This document shows positions 53,327 to 62,404 of a stretch of 64,000 bases of DNA, piece by piece; position 1 is the stretch's first letter; every line of letters begins with the position of its first letter. A program made the position numbers and the translations under genes. This DNA is from Catenovulum sediminis (lineage in GTDB: Bacteria; Pseudomonadota; Gammaproteobacteria; Enterobacterales; Alteromonadaceae), in the NCBI RefSeq assembly GCF_040270295.1, contig NZ_JBELOE010000236.1, one strand, 5' to 3'. The notes below the pieces were generated by a model. The model was not told the DNA's origin. It saw only the letters and a list, made by a program, of their open reading frames with translations, and ran no database searches.

Positions 53327-56134
53327 ATGCACGAAGGCACAATGAAAGCCTGGCTTGAGTCTTCTCAATTTGCCGGCGGAAATGCCACATATATTGAAGA
53401 GCTGTACGAACAGTATCTTGATAATCCTCAAAGTGTTGGTGACGAATGGCGAGCATTGTTCGATCAGTTGCCTCAAGTTGAAGGTGTAGAAGTTGAATCG
53501 AAACACTCCGATATTCGTGAAGATTTCAAACTAGCAGCAAAAAAAGCACACCGTGGTCAAGTTATCGTTCCACAAGTCACCTCTGATACTAAACAAGTTA
53601 AAGTTCTGCAACTTATTAATGCCTATCGTTTTAGAGGCCATCAACATGCCAACCTAGATCCACTTGGTTTGTGGAAGCAAGAGCGCGTTCGTGATCTTGA
53701 ATTAAGTTACCATGAACTGACACAAGACGATTTAGATAAGCCTTTTAATGTAGGTTCTCTTGCGGTTAATAGTGAAACACTGAAATTAAAAGATATACAA
53801 AGCCTTCTTGTACGTACCTACTGTGGCTCGGTTGGTGCGGAATATATGTATATCACTTCAACTGAAGAAAAACGCTGGTTACAAAATCGTTTGGAATCAG
53901 TGCAGTGTAAACCTGAACTTGACCAAGCTCAAAAGCTTAAACTGTACAAAGAACTTGTTGCTGCTGACGGCCTAGAAAAATATCTGGGGAGTAAATTTCC
54001 CGGTGCAAAACGCTTCTCATTAGAAGGCGCTGACGCATTAATACCTATGTTGAAATCTTTGATTAGCCGTGCAGGTGAGCAAGGCTCAAAAGAAGTTGTC
54101 ATTGGTATGGCACACCGAGGTCGTTTAAATGTGCTGGTCAATGTATTAGGTAAAAACCCATCAGTATTATTTGATGAATTTTCTGGTAAGCATGATGAAA
54201 CTTTAGGTTCTGGTGACGTTAAATACCATATGGGTTATTCATCAGACTTTGCAACACCGGGTGGCAATGTTCACTTAGCGCTGGCGTTTAACCCTTCGCA
54301 TCTAGAAATTGTAAACCCAGTTGTAATGGGCTCTGTGCGAGCCCGTATGGACCGACGCAATTGTAACGATGGTTCATTAGCCTTGCCAATTACCATTCAT
54401 GGTGACTCTGCAATTGCCGGCCAAGGGGTTGTACAAGAAACCTTTAACCTTTCGCAAACACGTGCTTATTCAGTCGGTGGCACGGTTCGAATTGTTGTTA
54501 ACAACCAAGTTGGTTTTACAACTTCAAATCCAAAAGATACGCGCTCAACTCAGTATTGTACTGATATTGCGAAAATGGTTCAGGCACCGATTTTCCACGT
54601 GAACTCTGATGATCCGGAAGCGGTTATTTTTGCCACACAAGTAGCGTTAGACTTTAGAAACAAATTTAAACGTGATGTGGTGATTGATTTAGTCTGTTAT
54701 CGCCGACACGGACATAACGAAGCAGATGAGCCAAGTGCAACTCAGCCGCTTATGTACCAAAAAATCAAAAAACATCCGGTTCCGCGTCAAATCTATGCAC
54801 AACAGTTGATTGGCGAGAAGCAACTGAGTGAACAAGATGCTGATCGTGCCGTTGAAGAGTATCGTTCTGCGCTTGATCATGGTGCCTGTGTTGTCGAAGA
54901 GTGGCGACCCATGATGGAGCATTCAGTTGATTGGCGTCCATACCTTGGTCATGACTGGGATATTGAATACGATCATGAAATTTCAGTTGAGCGTTTAAAA
55001 ACCTTGGCGAAATCGGTGAGTTCATATCCGGAAGATGTTGTGCCGCACTCGCGTGTTAAAAAGGTTTACCAAGACAGAGCATTAATGGCTGCAGGTGAAA
55101 AAGCGCTGGATTGGGGTTTTGCTGAGACGTTGGCATATGCAGACTTGGTGGAACAAGGCAATCGCATTCGTTTAACCGGTCAGGATTGTGGTCGTGGGAC
55201 GTTCTTCCACCGTCATGCTGTGATCCATAATCAGCGTGATGCATCAACTTATATGCCGTTACAAAACATTAAAGAAGATCAGGCACCGATTGAAATCTAC
55301 GACTCAGTGTTGTCTGAAGAAGCTGTGCTGGCTTTCGAATATGGTTACGCAACTGCAGAGCCTAAAACCTTAACAATCTGGGAAGCGCAGTTTGGTGATT
55401 TTGCTAATGGCGCCCAGGTAGTAATCGATCAATTCTTATGTTCTGGTGAACACAAGTGGGGGCGTTTATGTGGTTTAACATTGTTACTTCCACATGGCTA
55501 CGAAGGCCAAGGACCTGAGCATTCATCTGCTAGATTGGAACGTTTCTTACAATTATGTGCAGATCATAATATGCAGGTTTGTGTGCCTACCACGCCAGCT
55601 CAGGTGTTTAACATGATCCGCCGTCAGTCATTGCGACCGATGCGCAGACCATTGGTTGTGATGTCGCCGAAATCATTGTTGCGTCACCCGCTTGCGACTT
55701 CGACATTAGAAGAGCTGTCTTCTGGTGTTTACCACAACGTTATTGATGAAATCGATAATCAAGATGTTGAAAAAGTCGATCGCGTTGTGATGTGTAGTGG
55801 TAAAGTCTATTACGACCTGTATGACGCTAGAAACAAAGAAGAACTTAAAAATGTTGCAATTATTCGTTTAGAACAATTGTATCCTTTCCCTCAAAAGGAA
55901 ATGGAAGCGGTTATGGAGAAGTACTCGCACGTTAAAAGTTTTGTCTGGTGTCAGGAAGAACCTCAAAACCAGGGTGCTTGGTATTGTAGCCAACATCATT
56001 TCTGGGATGTTATTCCATCCGGCGCAAGCTTAAAATATGTTGGTCGTACAGCTTCTGCATCACCTGCTGTTGGTTATTTAGCCGTGCACAACAAGCAACA
56101 AAAAGAATTGGTGCATCAGGCACTTGGATTATAA
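53327..56134 (+). CDS. sucA: 2-oxoglutarate dehydrogenase E1 component
   Basis: The 935-residue thiamine-diphosphate enzyme has the N-terminal E2-contact region (YIEELYEQYLDNP), FRFRGHQHANLDPLG-like sequence (YRFRGHQHANLDPLG), GMAHRGRLNVLVNVLGK at the cofactor site, and the C-terminal HGYEGQGPEHSSARLERFL. It decarboxylates 2-oxoglutarate and passes succinyl groups to SucB. GGAAAGGAAA precedes the ATG. An alternative ATG five residues downstream exists but has no better ribosome site. Confidence 0.97.
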   Translation: MHEGTMKAWLESSQFAGGNATYIEELYEQYLDNPQSVGDEWRALFDQLPQVEGVEVESKHSDIREDFKLAAKKAHRGQVIVPQVTSDTKQVKVLQLINAYRFRGHQHANLDPLGLWKQERVRDLELSYHELTQDDLDKPFNVGSLAVNSETLKLKDIQSLLVRTYCGSVGAEYMYITSTEEKRWLQNRLESVQCKPELDQAQKLKLYKELVAADGLEKYLGSKFPGAKRFSLEGADALIPMLKSLISRAGEQGSKEVVIGMAHRGRLNVLVNVLGKNPSVLFDEFSGKHDETLGSGDVKYHMGYSSDFATPGGNVHLALAFNPSHLEIVNPVVMGSVRARMDRRNCNDGSLALPITIHGDSAIAGQGVVQETFNLSQTRAYSVGGTVRIVVNNQVGFTTSNPKDTRSTQYCTDIAKMVQAPIFHVNSDDPEAVIFATQVALDFRNKFKRDVVIDLVCYRRHGHNEADEPSATQPLMYQKIKKHPVPRQIYAQQLIGEKQLSEQDADRAVEEYRSALDHGACVVEEWRPMMEHSVDWRPYLGHDWDIEYDHEISVERLKTLAKSVSSYPEDVVPHSRVKKVYQDRALMAAGEKALDWGFAETLAYADLVEQGNRIRLTGQDCGRGTFFHRHAVIHNQRDASTYMPLQNIKEDQAPIEIYDSVLSEEAVLAFEYGYATAEPKTLTIWEAQFGDFANGAQVVIDQFLCSGEHKWGRLCGLTLLLPHGYEGQGPEHSSARLERFLQLCADHNMQVCVPTTPAQVFNMIRRQSLRPMRRPLVVMSPKSLLRHPLATSTLEELSSGVYHNVIDEIDNQDVEKVDRVVMCSGKVYYDLYDARNKEELKNVAIIRLEQLYPFPQKEMEAVMEKYSHVKSFVWCQEEPQNQGAWYCSQHHFWDVIPSGASLKYVGRTASASPAVGYLAVHNKQQKELVHQALGL

Positions 56135-56155
56135 AGAGAACAAGAGAACAGAATT

Positions 56156-57688
56156 ATGGCATTAGATATAAAAGTCCCTGTTTTACCTGAATCAGTCGCC
56201 GATGCTAGTGTTGCTACATGGCATGTGAAGCCGGGTGATAGTGTAAAACGAGATCAACACTTAGTTGATATAGAAACAGATAAAGTTGTACTAGAAGTGG
56301 TTGCAGAACAAGATGGCGTAATCACTGAAATCCTACATGAAGAAGGTGACACTGTACTGGGTCAGCAAGTTATTGCTCGGTTAGGCAGCGCAGATGAAAA
56401 ATCTTCTTCAGAAAAACCGCAGAGCGCTCCGTCTGATGCTGCAGACGAGCAGAAATCACAACCAGAAAAACAAGTTAAAGGTGAAAGCGTGGAAATTAAA
56501 GTTCCAGTATTGCCAGAATCAGTTGCTGACGCAACAATTGCAACATGGCATGTTCAACCCGGTGAAGCAGTTAAGCGAGACCAAAACCTAGTTGATATCG
56601 AAACAGATAAAGTTGTACTTGAAGTTGTTGCCGAATATGACGGTGTATTGGCTGATATTATCGAAAATGAAGGTGCAACGGTAACGGGTGAGCAAGTCAT
56701 TGGTACTTTAAACAAGGGTGAAGCTGCAGCGCCAAAAGCAGAATCAAAAGATGAAGCTAAAGCACAAAGCAGTGATGACAGCTCTGATTCTTCGTTAACA
56801 CCATCTGTCCGACGTGCATTATCTCAAAACGGAATCAGCACAGAAGAAGCCGCTAAAATTAAAGGGACTGGCGAAAAAGGCCGCTTAACCAAAGAAGATG
56901 TTGAAGCTTACGTGAAAGCAAAAACTCAACGTCAAGCGGCTGCAGAAGCTGCAGACAAATCGTTGTCTGAGCCGGTAGCGAACAGTGCTCGTTCGCAAAA
57001 ACGTGTACCCATGACACGTTTACGTAAACGTGTTGCAGAACGTTTATTAGACGCTAAAAACTCAACTGCAATGTTAACGACATTTAATGAAGTTAACATG
57101 AAACCTATTATGGAAATTCGTAAATCTTATCAAGATGCTTTTGAAAAGAAACATGGCATCCGTTTAGGCTTTATGTCTTTCTTTGTTCGAGCAGTAACAG
57201 AAGCATTAAAACGATTCCCAGAAGTGAATGCATCAATCGACGGTGATGACATTGTTTATCACAACTATTTTGATGTCAGTATTGCAGTTTCAACACCTCG
57301 TGGATTAGTTACACCTGTATTACGTGATTCAGACCAACTTTCTTTGGCTGAGTTGGAAGGTGGTATTCGTGAATTAGCAATTAAAGGTCGTGATGGTAAA
57401 TTAACGATCGAAGAAATGACCGGTGGTAATTTCACTATTACTAACGGCGGTGTTTTCGGTTCATTGATTTCTACGCCAATAATTAATCCACCTCAAACCG
57501 CTATATTGGGAATGCATAAAATTCAAGAAAGACCAATGGCAGTAAACGGTAAGGTGGAAATTTTGCCAATGATGTATTTGGCGCTTTCTTATGACCACAG
57601 ATTGGTTGACGGTAAAGAATCAGTCGGATTCTTAGTAACTGTTAAAGAATTACTAGAAGATCCAACGCGTTTATTGTTGGATATTTAA
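56156..57688 (+). CDS. sucB: Dihydrolipoyl succinyltransferase (E2) with two lipoyl domains
   Basis: The 510-residue protein carries two lipoyl domains (about 3-78 and 112-187), each with DIETDKVVLEV; the lipoylated lysines are Lys43 and Lys152. They are separated by a flexible linker of about 35 residues rich in Ser, Glu, Gln, Lys and Pro. A subunit-binding domain (about 215-255) and the catalytic domain follow, with His481 and Asp485 in YDHRLVDG. E. coli SucB has one lipoyl domain and about 405 residues. The E3 subunit gene is not in this cluster. Confidence 0.96.
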   Translation: MALDIKVPVLPESVADASVATWHVKPGDSVKRDQHLVDIETDKVVLEVVAEQDGVITEILHEEGDTVLGQQVIARLGSADEKSSSEKPQSAPSDAADEQKSQPEKQVKGESVEIKVPVLPESVADATIATWHVQPGEAVKRDQNLVDIETDKVVLEVVAEYDGVLADIIENEGATVTGEQVIGTLNKGEAAAPKAESKDEAKAQSSDDSSDSSLTPSVRRALSQNGISTEEAAKIKGTGEKGRLTKEDVEAYVKAKTQRQAAAEAADKSLSEPVANSARSQKRVPMTRLRKRVAERLLDAKNSTAMLTTFNEVNMKPIMEIRKSYQDAFEKKHGIRLGFMSFFVRAVTEALKRFPEVNASIDGDDIVYHNYFDVSIAVSTPRGLVTPVLRDSDQLSLAELEGGIRELAIKGRDGKLTIEEMTGGNFTITNGGVFGSLISTPIINPPQTAILGMHKIQERPMAVNGKVEILPMMYLALSYDHRLVDGKESVGFLVTVKELLEDPTRLLLDI

Positions 57689-57707
57689 GCTATCAAGGAA
57701 ACATAAC

Positions 57708-58874
57708 ATGAATTTGCATGAATATCAGGGTAAACAACTGTTTGCACAATATGGTTTGCCAGTAGCCAAAGGTATCGCTGCACAAACACCTGCTGAGGCG
57801 GTTGCTGCAGTAGACCAGGTTGAAGGTGATACTTATGTCGTTAAGGCACAGGTACATGCCGGTGGTCGTGGTAAAGCTGGCGGTGTTAAGCTGGTTAAAA
57901 CCAAAGACGAAGTAGAAGCATTTGCTAAAAAATGGTTAGGTAACAACTTAGTTACTTATCAAACAGATGAAAAAGGTCAGCCAGTAAGCCGCGTTTTAGT
58001 TGAGCCTGCTTGTCCTTTTAAACAAGAGCTTTATTTAGGTGCGGTTGTTGACCGTTCTACACGCCGAATCGTTTTCATGGCATCAACAGAAGGTGGCGTT
58101 GAAATTGAAAAAGTGGCAGAAGAAACACCTGAAAAAATTCTTAAAGCAACTGTTGACCCATTAGTTGGTGGTCAGCCTTATCAAGCACGCGATATCGCGT
58201 TTAAATTAGGCTTACAAGGCAAACAAGTTAAGCAATTCACTCAAATATTTTTAGGTTTATCTAAGTTATTTGCAGAAAAAGACGTTGCGCTGTTAGAAGT
58301 TAACCCCTTAGTAATTACCAACGATGACGATTTACTGTGCTTAGATGCTAAAGTGGTTATCGATGGCAACGCATTATACCGTCACCCGGATCTACGTGAA
58401 ATGCATGATCCAACGCAGGATGACGAGCGTGAAGCGCATGCTGCTAAATGGGAATTAAACTACGTCGCATTAGACGGCAACATTGGTTGTATGGTTAACG
58501 GTGCTGGTTTAGCAATGGGTACGATGGACATTGTTAAATTACACGGTGGCGCGCCAGCAAACTTCTTAGATGTTGGTGGCGGTGCAACGAAAGAGCGTGT
58601 TGTTGAAGCATTTAAAATTATTTTAAGTGATGACAAAGTTAAAGCCGTATTAATCAATATCTTTGGTGGTATTGTTCGTTGTGACCTAATTGCCGAAGGC
58701 GTAATTGGTGCAGTTGAAGAAGTCGGTGTAAGTGTACCAGTGGTTGTGCGTTTAGAAGGTAACAACGCTGAATTAGGTGCAAAAGTTTTAGCGGATAGTG
58801 GATTAAACATTATTGCAGCAACGAGTTTGACAGATGCAGCGGTTCAAGTTGTTAAAGCTGCGGAGGGTAAATAA
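57708..58874 (+). CDS. sucC: Succinyl-CoA ligase beta subunit
   Basis: The 388-residue ATP-grasp protein starts NLHEYQGKQLFAQYGLP and has VHAGGRGKAGGVKL, LEVNPLVI and GGIVRCDLIAEG, as in bacterial SucC. It binds nucleotide and succinate. Its stop overlaps the sucD start by one base (TAATG). Confidence 0.97.
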   Translation: MNLHEYQGKQLFAQYGLPVAKGIAAQTPAEAVAAVDQVEGDTYVVKAQVHAGGRGKAGGVKLVKTKDEVEAFAKKWLGNNLVTYQTDEKGQPVSRVLVEPACPFKQELYLGAVVDRSTRRIVFMASTEGGVEIEKVAEETPEKILKATVDPLVGGQPYQARDIAFKLGLQGKQVKQFTQIFLGLSKLFAEKDVALLEVNPLVITNDDDLLCLDAKVVIDGNALYRHPDLREMHDPTQDDEREAHAAKWELNYVALDGNIGCMVNGAGLAMGTMDIVKLHGGAPANFLDVGGGATKERVVEAFKIILSDDKVKAVLINIFGGIVRCDLIAEGVIGAVEEVGVSVPVVVRLEGNNAELGAKVLADSGLNIIAATSLTDAAVQVVKAAEGK

Positions 58875-59746
58875 TGAGTATTTTAATTAACAAGGATACA
58901 AAAGTTATCTGTCAGGGTTTCACTGGCTCTCAGGGTACTTTCCACTCAGAACAAGCGATAGAGTACGGCACAAAAATGGTGGGTGGTGTCACGCCAGGTA
59001 AAGGTGGTCAAACACATTTAGGTTTGCCAGTATTTAATACAGTTGCAGATGCGGTCGCCGAAACAGGTGCAGAAGCAAGTGTAATTTACGTACCTGCGCC
59101 ATTTTGTAAAGATTCTATTTTAGAAGCCGCAAATGCCGGTATCAAACTAATTGTTTGTATTACCGAAGGTATCCCAACGCTTGATATGTTGGAATGTAAA
59201 GTTAAATGTGACGAGTTAGGCGTACGCTTAATTGGTCCAAACTGTCCGGGCGTAATCACTCCGGGTGAATGTAAAATTGGTATTATGCCAGGTCACATTC
59301 ACTTGCCAGGTAAAGTGGGTATTGTTTCTCGCTCTGGTACTTTAACGTACGAAGCGGTTAAGCAAACAACTGATGCAGGTTTTGGTCAGTCAACTTGTGT
59401 TGGTATCGGTGGTGATCCAATTCCAGGTTCTAACTTCATTGATATCTTGGCTTTATTTGAAAAAGATCCAGCGACTGAAGCAATCGTAATGATTGGTGAA
59501 ATTGGTGGTACAGCAGAAGAAGAAGCTGCAGCATTTATCAAAGAAAATGTCACCAAGCCAGTTGTTTCTTACATTGCAGGTGTTACTGCACCAGCGGGTA
59601 AGCGTATGGGTCATGCCGGTGCGATTATTTCAGGTGGTAAAGGGACAGCAGCAGAAAAATTTGCCGCGCTTCGTGAAGCAGGTGTAACAACTGTTGATTC
59701 ACTGGCTGATATTGGTAAAGCATTAGCTGAAAAAACAGGTTGGTAA
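58874..59746 (+). CDS. sucD: Succinyl-CoA ligase alpha subunit
   Basis: The 290-residue protein binds CoA and carries the phosphorylated histidine in GHAGAIISGGKGTA. QGFTGSQGTFHSEQAI at the start and GPNCPGVITPGECKIGIMPG are family hallmarks. It ends the sdh-suc transcription unit, followed by a strong terminator. Confidence 0.97.
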   Translation: MSILINKDTKVICQGFTGSQGTFHSEQAIEYGTKMVGGVTPGKGGQTHLGLPVFNTVADAVAETGAEASVIYVPAPFCKDSILEAANAGIKLIVCITEGIPTLDMLECKVKCDELGVRLIGPNCPGVITPGECKIGIMPGHIHLPGKVGIVSRSGTLTYEAVKQTTDAGFGQSTCVGIGGDPIPGSNFIDILALFEKDPATEAIVMIGEIGGTAEEEAAAFIKENVTKPVVSYIAGVTAPAGKRMGHAGAIISGGKGTAAEKFAALREAGVTTVDSLADIGKALAEKTGW

Positions 59747-59790
59747 GTTTATAAACCAATAAGGTTTATATGCTTATAAAATCTAATATG

Positions 59791-59823
59791 AAAAGCCGAC
59801 AGATTTGATGTCGGCTTTTTTTT
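59791..59823 (+). terminator. Terminator after sucD
   Basis: AAAAGCCGACA / TGTCGGCTTTT with a seven-base loop and a run of eight T. The A-rich left side also suits the convergent gene at 59853. Confidence 0.92.
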
Positions 59824-59852
59824 ATCTGCGAACTCTTTTACAACACAGCAAA

Positions 59853-60857
59853 CTAAAAGTGGATTTCTGGATTTAAATGGCGTTTTAAAATAGTCGCTTT
59901 TTCAGCATCGGCCAGCAGCTCCGTATAATTGTATATCACCATACCTTGTTTGCTTAACGCTAGATTTTGTTTTAACTCTATCTCAAACTGCTCAGCCGGT
60001 ATCGCTTTTTTTAAGCGCCAATGCGCAACCTGTAAACCATAATAAATCGGTGTTTGGGTTTCAGCATTTAATTCGTTTAATAGCTGTTTTTTATCATCTG
60101 CTGTTTGCGGCAACATATGGCTGAAAGCTACAGGGCAAAAAGCATCAAAATATTCAGATAAACGGCTTTTATTCTGGCCCGCATATTTTGACGTAGCGCA
60201 ATTTAATGCTTTATCCGACCAGGGCAGGGTGTTTAATGCAATACTGGTATTGGGAGACATCTGCCGAATAAAGTCAGTTAAAACTTTGGCAACAGAGGCA
60301 ATTTGTTCACTTCGCCAATGGGCAAAATCAGCTGAAAACTCACGACTTTCAATTTCAGCCGTTGCGTCAGATGTTGCAAAATCACTGTGATAAAAGGCAT
60401 TCATACAACGGCTACAAAAGCAGCCATATTCAATATCTTCCGGCGCAATCTCGTCATAACTTTTATCTTGCCAATAAAGATATTGGCGCAAAAAGTCCAG
60501 ACTAATATAATCTGGGTTGGTTTCATCTAAATATTCAGTGATTTGTGCTTTTAAATGTTCGATATACGCGGTATCTGATGGGCAGATAAATTGACACCAA
60601 TCTTGCTGCGCTAAATTGCCCGTGTTCGATACAGCAATTTTATCAGGGTGTTCTTTTAAATAGCTTGGATTATTAAATACTGGGATATTCAACCATAAAG
60701 CGAGTTGATATTTATTAAGCAATATGGGGAGTTCGGGTTCATCAAACAAATCAGGCGATAATATCAGAGTATTAACCCCCCAATAGCGTGCATTTTGACA
60801 ACACTCTTCCAGATTTATATCTACATCTTGTGCGTAGATGGCAATTGGTTTGCGCAT
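59853..60857 (-). CDS. TIM-barrel-like protein with a CxCxxC motif, unknown function
   Basis: I cannot name this 334-residue protein. It has no signal peptide. A repeated beta-alpha pattern (YWGVNTLILSPDLF, ALWLNIPVF, DYISLDFLRQYLYW, ALNTLPWSD, MVIYNYTELL) suggests a glycoside-hydrolase-like TIM barrel. The segment IEYGCFCSRCMNAFYHSDF resembles the cysteine motif seen in some putative glycosyl-hydrolase-like families, with LDFLR supplying a possible acidic residue. It is convergent with sucD and followed, about 90 bases upstream in its own direction, by an unrelated lipoprotein gene. Cytosolic location would be unusual for a polysaccharide hydrolase. Confidence 0.62.
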   Translation of the reverse strand: MRKPIAIYAQDVDINLEECCQNARYWGVNTLILSPDLFDEPELPILLNKYQLALWLNIPVFNNPSYLKEHPDKIAVSNTGNLAQQDWCQFICPSDTAYIEHLKAQITEYLDETNPDYISLDFLRQYLYWQDKSYDEIAPEDIEYGCFCSRCMNAFYHSDFATSDATAEIESREFSADFAHWRSEQIASVAKVLTDFIRQMSPNTSIALNTLPWSDKALNCATSKYAGQNKSRLSEYFDAFCPVAFSHMLPQTADDKKQLLNELNAETQTPIYYGLQVAHWRLKKAIPAEQFEIELKQNLALSKQGMVIYNYTELLADAEKATILKRHLNPEIHF

Positions 60858-60949
60858 AATCGGCCTCGTCCTTATTATATTTTGAGTCTAGAGCTGACGA
60901 TTAATTAGCCGATAGATTACTCATTTATCTGGTAAACATAAAGAAAGAT

Positions 60950-61510
60950 TTACGGTAAGAATGGAATATTTGTTAATTTAACCATCATAATGGCATTCGG
61001 GCGCAGGGAATCAGAGGTTACTTTTAGACCAACGGTTAACCATTTACCATGTTTTTCTTTAGGTAGTTCGATAAACATGTCTCGGCTGTTATGTGAAAAG
61101 TGCAAATGCAAAACCACACCTTTTTCAGGTAAACCGAAACTCGACTCATCTTGCGTCACATCATATTCACCAAAACCAAACTGATTTTGCCAATCAATAC
61201 TGGCTATTTTAAACCGGCCACCCACGTCATCAACTTGAGGTTTGGATATATCAACATTTTTCATCCAATAGGTATTGGTTTTTTCGTCTAGCTCAAATTT
61301 ATTTCTGTCTGAGTGATGCCAGCCCGTATACGAGTTAGGCATGTATAAGTCATAACGTAATTTGTAACCTTCAACTTGATAAAAATCAGCTTCGGTAAAC
61401 ACCTCTGGTCGGTGTTTTTCTAGCGTGTAAAATCGTTCGCATCCTGCAAGTAATAGCATAAGGGCAAAGGGATATAGTAGGTAAAGCTTTTGCATTACAT
61501 AATTATGCAT
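60950..61510 (-). CDS. Small lipoprotein of unknown function
   Basis: The 186-residue protein has a lipoprotein leader with the lipobox LLAGC. The start may be residue 1 (ATG at 61510) or the ATG at 61495; neither has a good ribosome site. The mature part is beta-rich and aromatic-rich (YQVEGYKLRYDLYMP, WHHSDRNKFELDE, GKWLTVGLKVTSDS), suggesting an immunoglobulin-like or jelly-roll fold. I recognise no family. It precedes the TIM-barrel-like gene in the same direction with a gap of 92 bases. Confidence 0.62.
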   Translation of the reverse strand: MHNYVMQKLYLLYPFALMLLLAGCERFYTLEKHRPEVFTEADFYQVEGYKLRYDLYMPNSYTGWHHSDRNKFELDEKTNTYWMKNVDISKPQVDDVGGRFKIASIDWQNQFGFGEYDVTQDESSFGLPEKGVVLHLHFSHNSRDMFIELPKEKHGKWLTVGLKVTSDSLRPNAIMMVKLTNIPFLP

Positions 61511-61717
61511 AAATTATCAAAGCCGCATTAAACCCAAGTGAATGAATACAATAACGAATTGTTAAACTTTATGCACTGAACTGCAAGTTATTTGCTTTGC
61601 ATACGAATGCATATTGCATCCTTTTTGATTAGGGCTATATTAAACAAATATTTAACAATGTGTGTTAGATAGTACTAAATCATTAGGTTTAAGTACATTC
61701 TTGGTGTGAGGTGAAAC

Positions 61718-62404
61718 ATGAGTAATCGAGTTTTGTTGATTGAAGACGATCAGAATTTAGCCGCAACCGTGATGCATTTTTTAGAGTTAAATCAAATTGA
61801 TTGTGACCACTGTGGCAATGGCGTTCAGGGGGTTAATTTAGTTAATCAAAATAGCTATGACGTTGTTGTGACAGACGTTAATATGCCACTTATGTCAGGC
61901 ACACAAATGTGCAGCACATTGCGCAGTGAAGGTAAAGAAATTCCAATTTTAATGGTTTCTGCATTGTCTGATATCGACGACAAATTAACCGGTTTTGACA
62001 GCGGTGCAGATGATTATTTAGTTAAACCTTTCGAACTGAGAGAATTACTTGCACGCATAAAAGTTTTATCGCATCGCAGAAGCGGACAGGTAAAAGCATT
62101 AAAAATTGCAGAGCTGGGATTAGAACTTGATTTATCCAGCAAAACAGCGAGACGCGATGGGCACATACTCAGGTTAACGCCTTCAGGTTGGTCTATTTTA
62201 GAATCACTTGCCAGAGCCTATCCAAAAGCGGTCAGTAAACAAGATTTAGAATACGCAATTTGGGGGGACGATTTACCTGATAGTAGTGTATTAAAAGTGC
62301 ATATACATAGATTACGTCAAAGTTTAGATAAAGACTTTGGTAAACCTTTATTGCATATCGTGCATGGTTTTGGATTTGAGTTAAGAAATCCACTGAATGA
62401 TTAA
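61718..62404 (+). CDS. OmpR-family response regulator
   Basis: The 228-residue protein has a receiver domain with Asp10/Asp11, the phospho-acceptor Asp53 (VTDVNMP) and Lys in YLVKPFELRE, followed by a C-terminal winged helix (about 130-226: LRLTPSGWSILESLARAY, DSSVLKVHIHRLRQSLDKDF). It should bind DNA when phosphorylated. Its stop overlaps the sensor kinase start by eight bases, so the pair is coupled. Confidence 0.93.
   Translation: MSNRVLLIEDDQNLAATVMHFLELNQIDCDHCGNGVQGVNLVNQNSYDVVVTDVNMPLMSGTQMCSTLRSEGKEIPILMVSALSDIDDKLTGFDSGADDYLVKPFELRELLARIKVLSHRRSGQVKALKIAELGLELDLSSKTARRDGHILRLTPSGWSILESLARAYPKAVSKQDLEYAIWGDDLPDSSVLKVHIHRLRQSLDKDFGKPLLHIVHGFGFELRNPLND

Noticed and set aside
58460..58810. 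Minus-strand frame opposite sucC
   Set aside because: Antisense shadow of a strongly conserved gene; no independent evidence for a protein.
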